A DNA stretch of 9,347 nucleotides from Limnoglobus sp. Lineage in GTDB: Bacteria > Planctomycetota > Planctomycetia > Gemmatales > Gemmataceae. Below the pieces are notes generated by a model, which saw only the letters and a list, made by a program, of their open reading frames with translations, searched no databases and was not told the DNA's origin. The stretch spans positions 1 to 9,347 of the forward strand of contig JANXNT010001391.1 of assembly GCA_025353985.1 (NCBI GenBank). Direction: 5' to 3'. A program made the translations under genes and the position numbers. Shown here one piece after another: positions 1 through 6,074 of the stretch; position 1 is the first letter of the stretch; every line of letters begins with the position of its first letter.

Positions 1-1646
1 GGAATCTTCGTTGCGGCGAGCCATGACGCCTGACGGTGCGCTTCGACCCCATATCGACCGACGTGTTGATAGGCTCTTTCCGTGAAGGGGATGGCCACGG
101 TACCGGCCTTCAATCGTTCGGAGAGCCACCACCCCGCATAAGACGAAGTTACGCCCAAAGTAACGTCGTCAAGAGTTGTCGCCATATCACTCGTCTCTGC
201 GACATGTTTTTCGAAACGCTTGACGAAGTCTGCTTCGGATGGCACTGCCGCCAGTGCGTTCCGCAGCGCGATCCGTGCGGCGTGCCGTAGCAATACATCC
301 TCCGCAGGAATCGTCGGGATGAGTTTGAGCAACGCCGCGATGTTTTCGGGGTGCGGTTCGTCCGCAAGAATCGCGACGCTCTCACGGACGATATGCGGCG
401 ACGGATCGTACAGCGATTGGATCGCCATTGCCCGATTCGCGATGCGATTGAGTTTCACGAGCGACTTCGCATCGTTGCGAAATGGCCTTGCTTTGTAGAC
501 AATCCGCCAGACTCGCGATTTGTCCTTGTCGCGTTGCGGGTGTTTCAGATCAACTTCGTAGTGGCCGATGATCTTGTTGTAAAAATCGCTGACGTAGAGT
601 GCGCCATCGGGGCCGAGCTTGATGTCGGTCGGGCGGAACCACGGGTCCGAACTCACGAGGAAGTCCGGCAGTTCCTTCGCGACCGGCGTGCTGCCTTTCC
701 ACTCGATGCGGTCGATGTTGATGCGGTTAGTGACGACGTTGCCGAGGAACATGCAGCCGTTCCATTCCTTGGGGAAGTGGTCGGCATCGTACCATGCGAG
801 GCCGCACAACCCCGTGCTGCCGTGATCGTGCCGCGTCACGTGCGGGGCATATCCGAGGCCATCGTGCGGCTTACCGAAACTGTCGTAGTACGCGCCTTTA
901 ATCAGTTGCGTGATCGGCTTCGAGTGGCAATCGGCGGTGTAAAGGTTGAACCACGGGTCCGCCGTCATGCCGAACGGGTTGACCTGCCCGCGCGTGAAAA
1001 CTTCTATCCGCGAACCATCCGTGCGAAAGCGGAAGGTGTGGCCGCTCTGCATTTTTACTTCGTGGCCATCTTTGCCCTTTACCGTGGATTCGTTCGAAAA
1101 GCCGTGGCACGCGTACACCCAGCCATCCGGCATCAGCGTGAACGAGTTCGTCATCCCGTGCGTGTCGCGCGTACCGAACCCCGTAAATAGCACCTCGCGC
1201 AAATCGGCTTTGCCATCGCCATCGGTGTCGGTGAGCTTTAGGATTTCGCCGACGCTCGAGACGATGCAACTCTTGCCATCGGGCAACGGCAGAATGCCAA
1301 TCGGGATGTTCAGCTTGTCGTCAAATGTCGTGATGGTCTTCGCGTGGCCATCGTTACCGAAGTCGGAGAGGATAAAGATTTTATCCGTGCTTTTGCCCTT
1401 CTCGGCGGCAAACGGGTAGTGGCGGCTCGTTGTCACCCAGAGCCGCCCCTTCGCATCGAAGGCGATCTGCATCGGCTTCTGAATCTGCGCCTCGCTAGCT
1501 ACGAGTTGCACCTCGAAACCGTCGGGCACCTTGAATGACTTGCGTTCCTCTTCGGGCGTCAACGCATCGGTCGGGGCGATATGCTGTTGGCCGCACGCGA
1601 ACGACACGGCAAGAGTTAGTGGCCAGAATGCAAGAAACCAACGCAT
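1..1646 (-). CDS. PVC-type secreted membrane-bound dehydrogenase-like protein, N-terminal part (partial)
   Basis: The frame opens at the ATG at 1646-1644 and stays open for 548 codons to the left edge, so the C-terminus is missing. A GGAG sequence 9 nt upstream supports this start. Residues 1-20 form a signal peptide (hydrophobic run from Trp3 to Ala17, then Cys-Gly-Gln-Gln); Cys18 could be a lipoprotein cysteine, but the lipobox is poor. Residues 29-385 match the PVC 'putative membrane-bound dehydrogenase' family (TIGR02604-like): TPEEERKSFKVPDGFEV, then KPMQIAFDAKGRLWVTTS, an acidic loop DTDGDGKAD at about 140-148, and a QVNPFG/LGPDGALYVSDFY pattern typical of a six-bladed sugar-dehydrogenase-type propeller. 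Residues about 395-480 are helical and HEAT-like. Known full-length members are about 900-1100 residues and usually end in a CxxCH haem-binding domain, which would lie outside this window. The substrate is unknown. The family call is firm; enzymatic activity is inferred. Confidence 0.88.
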   Translation of the reverse strand, partial: MRWFLAFWPLTLAVSFACGQQHIAPTDALTPEEERKSFKVPDGFEVQLVASEAQIQKPMQIAFDAKGRLWVTTSRHYPFAAEKGKSTDKIFILSDFGNDGHAKTITTFDDKLNIPIGILPLPDGKSCIVSSVGEILKLTDTDGDGKADLREVLFTGFGTRDTHGMTNSFTLMPDGWVYACHGFSNESTVKGKDGHEVKMQSGHTFRFRTDGSRIEVFTRGQVNPFGMTADPWFNLYTADCHSKPITQLIKGAYYDSFGKPHDGLGYAPHVTRHDHGSTGLCGLAWYDADHFPKEWNGCMFLGNVVTNRINIDRIEWKGSTPVAKELPDFLVSSDPWFRPTDIKLGPDGALYVSDFYNKIIGHYEVDLKHPQRDKDKSRVWRIVYKARPFRNDAKSLVKLNRIANRAMAIQSLYDPSPHIVRESVAILADEPHPENIAALLKLIPTIPAEDVLLRHAARIALRNALAAVPSEADFVKRFEKHVAETSDMATTLDDVTLGVTSSYAGWWLSERLKAGTVAIPFTERAYQHVGRYGVEAHRQASWLAATKI

Positions 1647-1870
1647 GAGCGGTAACTCCAGGGAGGCAGAGTGAAATTTTGATTATGGCGCAGTTGGCAA
1701 AGAAAAGCGAGTATCTAACGCACGAGTATTCATGCGACAGAAAGAATCGAGAGCTTCTCAAATGAAACTAAGGCCATCCCAATCGGAAACTGCGCTTCCC
1801 GTCGTCGGAAAGTTAGGTATATTATCGTGCCTCGACTGACTGCCCCCGTCTCTCCACGGTACGACAACTG
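1647..1870. promoter_or_regulatory. Divergent intergenic region with weak promoter-like boxes
   Basis: This 224-nt gap separates two divergently transcribed genes, so it should hold both promoters. On the plus strand, TATATT at 1818-1823 is a plausible -10 box with TTCCCG at 1796-1801 as a poor -35 box 16 nt upstream. It lies about 48 nt before the ATG at 1871. On the minus strand, CATAAT (plus-strand 1682-1687) is a possible -10 box about 36 nt before the ATG at 1646, without a convincing -35 box. The stretch is more AT-rich than the flanking genes. I see no operator-like dyad, riboswitch or small RNA signature. The promoter positions are guesses from consensus only. Confidence 0.35.
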
Positions 1871-4834
1871 ATGAGTTTGTTCCGCAAAAAACGCCGTGCA
1901 ATTGTTCTGGCTACGCCACGCTACAAGTTGTCTGCTGAGTATCTGGAGGATCGCGATCTACTCGCCGTGTTTACGGTCGCCCCGAATGGGAACGATGGCA
2001 GTGGCTCGGGGACAGCGATGGCACCGTTCCGCACGATCCAACACGCGGTGAATGCGGCCGCCGATGCGGGGGACACGATCCTCGTAGCCGCTGGTTCTTA
2101 TACGTACGATGCTAGCCAAGACACGGTCAACGTTCAGCGAACGGGAACCACGAACGTCGTTTCGGTCTTCAACAAACAAGTGAATATCTACGGCGGCTAC
2201 ACAACGGCGAACGGCTTCACGGTCGCGAACCCGACCGCGAACCCCACGGTTATCGACGGGCAGAATCAGTATCGCGGTATGCTCATCATCGGCTTCGGCA
2301 ACCCGACTGGCGCAAGCGTACAGGGCATCACCTTCCGCAACGGCCTTGGTACGACGAACGCACTTCGCGGGAACGAAGACCTCATTTATGCCTTCGGCGG
2401 TGCGGTGTTCGTCGACCTTTCCGACCCGCGAGCACGAACGAACACGACGCCGACGACGTTCACCGATGTCACGTTCGAAAATAACAAGGCGGTCGGTGCG
2501 GCAGGTTTGGCGAACGATCCGAAACTCAATTTCGGTGGGGCCGGGGCAGGTGGTGCGCTCGAACTCCGCTATGCGAATGATGTGCGATTATCGAACGTCA
2601 TTTTCCGTAACAATCAGGCGATCGGTGGCACCGGGAATCAGCGTGGGGGCGTCGGCAACGGCGGCGCGATCCACACCGATCATGCGAAATTGACCGGAAA
2701 CAATCTGCGGTTCGAAGCCAATCAAGCCATTTCGGGGAATGGGAATGCCGGTGGCTCGGGTCTCGATTCGACGTTCGTACTCAAAGCGGATGCCACGGGC
2801 GGCGCGGTTTCGATTCAAAGTCTCAGCACGGCCGATTTCACGAATGTCGTCTTGGTGAACAACACCGCGCAAGGCGGCAACTCCGATGGCGTGGCGGGGG
2901 ATGCCTACGGTGGATCGCTCTTCTCCGAGCTTTCGAAAGTGACGATCCGCAACTCGCTGATTCAAAATAATCTTGCACGGGCCGGCGATGGTTACGCCGC
3001 AGATGCGGGCGGCGGCGGCATTCAAACCGACACGTCGGATCTGACACTCGACCGCGTAAAAATCCTGTCGAACAAGGTACAGGCGGGGGCACGGTTCGGC
3101 ACCGCCAATCGGGCGGGGGGCGTCAGTGGCGGGGGGCTGCAATCGACGCGCATCAACAAGGATGCTAGCATCCCCGGCACGATTAATATCACGAACAGCG
3201 TGGTAGCGGATAATCGCGCCGAACTCGCGGCGACGAGCGACATCACCACCGGCGGGGCCGGTGGGGGCATCTGGCTACAGGGCGTGACCGCGACCATCAC
3301 GCACACGACCATCGCCAATAACACCTTCGGCCCGAACCTGACCTTCGGCCAAGCGATCATCTTGCTGAACGACGGCGCACTGACGCCGACTGTGTTGAAC
3401 TTGAATTACAGCACCGTTACTGGCCACGACACCGGAAGTTCCGCCATCACCTTGTTCAATGGCACGACCGCGAACCTGAACACGAACGTCATTCGCAACC
3501 GCTCTGCGGCCAGTGAAATTCGCGTCGAGCCAATTGGCATCGGCGTCAACAGCAACACGCCCGGCGTCGTGAACAATCGCGTCACCATCAGCGGCAACCC
3601 TGCGTATACCTCGCCGTCGTCGCCGAACTTCGATTACAGCATTCAACCCGGTTCCGCGGCCATCAACATCGCAACGGGCAGCACACTGGCAACCGATATC
3701 GGCGGCCTGCCGCGAATCGATACCCCCGACGCAGGCGCATTCGAATTGGGCACCAGTGGCGGATCGCCATTTTTACCGACACCGACCGGTGCCGCCGTCC
3801 CAACGGGGCCAACCGTGCCGATCACTCCACCCGTGATCTCGCCACCACCTCCGCCCGGATCGGTGAAGCCCGTGCTCGTCGGCTACCCCCAGTTCGGGGC
3901 AGGCGGTTCGACCACGGCGACGTTGTATAACGCCGACAAATCGGTGCGGTTCACCGTCACGCCCTTCCCCGGTTTCAACGGGGGAATCCGCACGGCGGCA
4001 TCCGACTTCAACCGCGATGGCGTCGCCGATCTCGTCGTCGGCACGGGGCCAGGCAGTGCCACGCAGGTTCGCATTTACGACGGTGTCACTCAGGCCGTGC
4101 TCTTCTCCGTCGCTCCGTTTGAAGCCTCGTTTACCGGTGGTGTTTACATCTCGGCCGGCGATCTGAACGGTGATGGCATAGCCGATCTTGCGATCACGCC
4201 CGATGAAGGCGGCGGGCCACGCGTGGACATTTACAGCGGTGCAACCGGGTTCCCGAAGATGACTGCGTTCTTCGGAATCGACGATACGAATTTCCGCGGT
4301 GGCGCACGTTCGACGATCGCAGATCTGACTGGCGATGGCGTTGCGGATCTCATCGTCGTCGCGGGCTTCGGCGGCGGCCCGCGCGTGGCGGGCTTCGAAG
4401 GCAAGTCGGTGATTAGCGGCACCCCGCAGAAGATTTTCGGCGACTTCTTCGCGCTCGAGCAAGCCTTACGCAACGGCGTCTTCGTCACTGCGGGCGACAT
4501 TAACGGCGACGGCTTCGCGGACCTGATCGTGGGTGGCGGACCCGGCGGCGGGCCGCGTGTTCTCGTCTTCGACGGCAAGAGTTTGCTGAAGAATCAATAC
4601 GTCCCGCTCGCGAACTTCTTTGCTGGCGACGTCAACAGTCGCGGTGGGATTCGCGTGGCCGTGAAGAACCTCGACGGCGACACTCGCGCCGACCTCGTCG
4701 TCGGCTCCGGCAGCGGGGCCGGTTCCCGAGTGACGGGCTATCTTGGCCGCACCATTGTCACATCGGGAACGCCAGCATTGCAATTCGACTTCGACGCACT
4801 CGCCGGGTTCAACGGCGGCATCTTCGTGGGGTAA
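1871..4834 (+). CDS. Surface beta-helix / FG-GAP repeat protein with LEPR-XLL-like N-terminus
   Basis: A 987-residue protein from the ATG at 1871. No good Shine-Dalgarno sequence precedes it, but the N-terminal motif fixes the start. Residues 1-20 are very basic and lack a classical hydrophobic signal. Residues 24-32 (YLEDRDLLA) are a variant of the LEPR-XLL motif found near the N-terminus of many planctomycete extracellular proteins. A segment with APFRTIQHAVNAAADAGDTI follows, the usual opening of a right-handed parallel beta-helix. To about residue 585 there are Gly/Asn-rich rungs (repeated GGAGGGI, F-NN-A, and I-N-S-V--N patterns). Residues about 588-627 (PGSAAIN...TDIGGLPR...DAGAFELG) fit a choice-of-anchor-Q type segment. 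Residues about 630-667 are a Pro-rich linker. Residues 668-987 carry five FG-GAP/VCBS-type repeats with Ca-binding loops beginning at about 712, 764, 818, 876 and 933. The likely role is adhesion or structure at the cell surface; no catalytic site is evident. Confidence 0.9.
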   Translation: MSLFRKKRRAIVLATPRYKLSAEYLEDRDLLAVFTVAPNGNDGSGSGTAMAPFRTIQHAVNAAADAGDTILVAAGSYTYDASQDTVNVQRTGTTNVVSVFNKQVNIYGGYTTANGFTVANPTANPTVIDGQNQYRGMLIIGFGNPTGASVQGITFRNGLGTTNALRGNEDLIYAFGGAVFVDLSDPRARTNTTPTTFTDVTFENNKAVGAAGLANDPKLNFGGAGAGGALELRYANDVRLSNVIFRNNQAIGGTGNQRGGVGNGGAIHTDHAKLTGNNLRFEANQAISGNGNAGGSGLDSTFVLKADATGGAVSIQSLSTADFTNVVLVNNTAQGGNSDGVAGDAYGGSLFSELSKVTIRNSLIQNNLARAGDGYAADAGGGGIQTDTSDLTLDRVKILSNKVQAGARFGTANRAGGVSGGGLQSTRINKDASIPGTINITNSVVADNRAELAATSDITTGGAGGGIWLQGVTATITHTTIANNTFGPNLTFGQAIILLNDGALTPTVLNLNYSTVTGHDTGSSAITLFNGTTANLNTNVIRNRSAASEIRVEPIGIGVNSNTPGVVNNRVTISGNPAYTSPSSPNFDYSIQPGSAAINIATGSTLATDIGGLPRIDTPDAGAFELGTSGGSPFLPTPTGAAVPTGPTVPITPPVISPPPPPGSVKPVLVGYPQFGAGGSTTATLYNADKSVRFTVTPFPGFNGGIRTAASDFNRDGVADLVVGTGPGSATQVRIYDGVTQAVLFSVAPFEASFTGGVYISAGDLNGDGIADLAITPDEGGGPRVDIYSGATGFPKMTAFFGIDDTNFRGGARSTIADLTGDGVADLIVVAGFGGGPRVAGFEGKSVISGTPQKIFGDFFALEQALRNGVFVTAGDINGDGFADLIVGGGPGGGPRVLVFDGKSLLKNQYVPLANFFAGDVNSRGGIRVAVKNLDGDTRADLVVGSGSGAGSRVTGYLGRTIVTSGTPALQFDFDALAGFNGGIFVG

Positions 4835-4840
4835 CTGGAA

Positions 4841-4870
4841 AGTGGTGAGTGGCGAGTGGTGAGTGGCGAG
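4841..4870. repeat. Short tandem repeat: four degenerate heptamers
   Basis: AGTGGTGAGTGGCG occurs twice head to tail (4841-4854 and 4855-4868), followed by AG. Each 14-mer is itself two heptamers differing at one base (AGTGGTG and AGTGGCG), so there are four units. The repeat starts 6 nt after the stop codon of the FG-GAP protein, in the gap between two convergent genes. It is non-coding in the chosen annotation. I see no strong terminator in this 71-nt gap; function is unknown and slippage expansion is the simplest explanation. Confidence 0.85.
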
Positions 4871-4905
4871 AAGAAGTCAGGTATCGTCACCCACCGCTAG
4901 TGGTG

Positions 4906-5181
4906 TTACTCGACGGTGAATTGGGGGCCATCGTCGAAGATTGGCTGCATAGGTTCGTCGGCGACGAGCGAGATGGCTTCGGCCTCGTAGATGATCGGTA
5001 CGACGATCACCGGTTCGATGCGATCCGGTTTCTTTTGAACGACGGGTATAGACACGGGCGCAACGGGTATCGCGATGGGCTGTTTGCAGATCAGGCAGGG
5101 GATGGTTTTCCCCTGCTGCTCAATCTCGACGAGCATGTATTTCCGACATTTCGCATTCGGGCAACGGATCGCCGAGACCAT
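4906..5181 (-). CDS. Small Cys4 zinc-ribbon-like protein
   Basis: A 91-residue protein starting at the ATG at 5181-5179. An AGGTG ribosome-binding-site-like sequence (plus-strand CACCT, 5188-5192) lies 6 nt upstream. The frame could also open three codons earlier at a GTG (5190-5188), but that codon lies inside the presumed ribosome-binding site and directly follows an in-frame TAG, so I prefer the ATG. Cys7-x4-Cys12 and Cys29-x2-Cys32 (CPNAKC and CLIC) are spaced as in a zinc ribbon or rubredoxin-like knuckle. The remainder is an Ile/Val/Pro-rich segment (about 35-65) and an acidic tail ending DDGPQFTVE. There is no signal peptide, so it is probably cytoplasmic. The conserved-looking cysteine half and the lack of a better frame support a real gene over the 119-residue frame on the other strand. 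Its partner and function are unknown. Confidence 0.75.
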   Translation of the reverse strand: MVSAIRCPNAKCRKYMLVEIEQQGKTIPCLICKQPIAIPVAPVSIPVVQKKPDRIEPVIVVPIIYEAEAISLVADEPMQPIFDDGPQFTVE

Positions 5182-5207
5182 GGAAGTCACCTATTACACG
5201 CACCATA

Positions 5208-5344
5208 GCCCAGGGGTACGACGTAAGACGTCTAACCCTGGGCTAGAAGATGGAACCCCGTTGGGGTAAATGCATAACCAATTCTTACCCCAACGGGGTT
5301 AAATCTGACAGCCCAGGGTTAGACGTTTCGTCGTACCCCTGGGC
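5208..5344. repeat. 137-bp nested palindrome (REP/BIME- or MITE-like)
   Basis: Two head-to-head copies of a unit of about 60 bp. The arms pair as 5208-5223 with 5329-5344 (16/16), 5228-5244 with 5310-5326 (17/17), a central AGAT/ATCT match within 5245-5253 and 5301-5309, and 5254-5269 with 5285-5300 (16/16). A 15-nt loop at 5270-5284 separates the arms. Each arm also folds on itself: GCCCAGGG at 5208-5215 pairs with CCCTGGGC at 5236-5243, and CCCC/GGGG flank GTT at 5256-5266. It fills almost all of the space between the stop codon of the YHS-like gene and the ribosome-binding site of the zinc-ribbon gene. There is no U-tract after it, so it is not a standard intrinsic terminator. The REP/MITE assignment is inference; no transposase is present. 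Confidence 0.9.
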
Positions 5345-5355
5345 GACCCGCCATC

Positions 5356-6063
5356 TTACTTCTTCTTTTCGAAGGCGTCGACGTACTTCTTGGGGCTGTC
5401 GTTGAACTCGTCCTTGCAGCCGCTGCAACAGACGTAGTAGGTTTTGCCCATATAACTCACGGCGATTGTCGCGGCCCCGCCGGTGACGATGCACTCGGGC
5501 TTCTTCGTGGTGGCACCACCCGCGAACGATTCGCCGTCTTTGTTGCCGGTCGATTTGTACACGGAGGCGAATAACCCTTTGCCGCCCGCTTGCGTTTCGT
5601 ACTGCATCGCCATACGGACGCCTTCGGACAGTGTCACGAACGAGAGGCGTTGAATGTCGCTCGTTTTCTCGTCCTTGCGTTCGAGTGCGAGTTTACCCTT
5701 CTTAAAGTCGCCGGTGAAGACTTGCGCTTTGCCATCTTTGTCGGTGGCGGTCAATTCGTACAGCTTCTTTGCGGTGAGGTATTTCAGTTCGCCCTTGGTG
5801 AAGAAGCGACCGTCTTTGATCTCGATGTTAATCCACGAATCGTCGCCCTTGAACTTCCAACTCCAGGTGGCGACTTCTTTCCACGACGTGAGTTTGCCGG
5901 TGGTCTTAGTCTCGCCGGTGAGGTTCCAGCCGCCGATGAACTCGCCGACTTCCATGAGCGCCTTTTTCGCTTTGGCGGAATCGGCCTTGGTATCGGCAGC
6001 GGGGGCCGTGAATGCGAAAATGCCTGCCAGTAGCACGGGAGCGAGTAACGCGCGACGCATCAT
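5356..6063 (-). CDS. Secreted protein with C-terminal YHS-like metal-binding domain
   Basis: A 235-residue protein from the ATG at 6063-6061 (a second ATG follows directly). AAGGA (plus-strand 6072-6076) lies 8 nt upstream and overlaps the TAA of the WD40 gene. Residues 1-22 are a signal peptide (MMRR, hydrophobic core, then TAPA before the predicted cut). Residues about 35-180 are beta-rich with Lys/Asp alternation (GEFIGGWNLTGETK, SWINIEIKDGRFF, KLYELTATDKDGKAQVF) and look like a small secreted beta-barrel domain of unknown function. Residues 188-235 resemble a YHS/TRASH cysteine domain: Cys191-I-V-T-G, then MGKTYYVCCSGC with Cys212, Cys213 and Cys216, then F-DSPKKYV. Members of that domain class bind metal ions through such cysteines. 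The likely location is periplasmic or extracellular; metal identity and partner are unknown. It is the second gene of a probable operon with the WD40 gene. Confidence 0.88.
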   Translation of the reverse strand: MMRRALLAPVLLAGIFAFTAPAADTKADSAKAKKALMEVGEFIGGWNLTGETKTTGKLTSWKEVATWSWKFKGDDSWINIEIKDGRFFTKGELKYLTAKKLYELTATDKDGKAQVFTGDFKKGKLALERKDEKTSDIQRLSFVTLSEGVRMAMQYETQAGGKGLFASVYKSTGNKDGESFAGGATTKKPECIVTGGAATIAVSYMGKTYYVCCSGCKDEFNDSPKKYVDAFEKKK

Positions 6064-6074
6064 GGGAGAAATCC

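Noticed and set aside
351..1190. Plus-strand open frame of 279 codons
   Set aside because: It lies antisense to the dehydrogenase-like gene, whose minus-strand frame gives a coherent signal peptide and family motifs. The plus-strand translation is Arg/Val-rich with no domain.
4891..4903. Small hairpin CCAC-CGCTA-GTGG as a terminator between the convergent genes
   Set aside because: The stem is only 4 bp and no T-run follows on either strand.
4849..5208. Plus-strand open frame of 119 codons opposite the zinc-ribbon gene
   Set aside because: It begins inside the heptamer repeat and has a His/Asp/Arg-rich shadow composition, while the minus strand shows paired cysteine knuckles and a ribosome-binding site.
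5208..5344. Palindrome read as a standard intrinsic terminator of the YHS-like gene
   Set aside because: It is far longer than a typical terminator, has nested symmetry and lacks a U-tract on the leftward transcript. It may still block transcription, but the repeat interpretation fits better.
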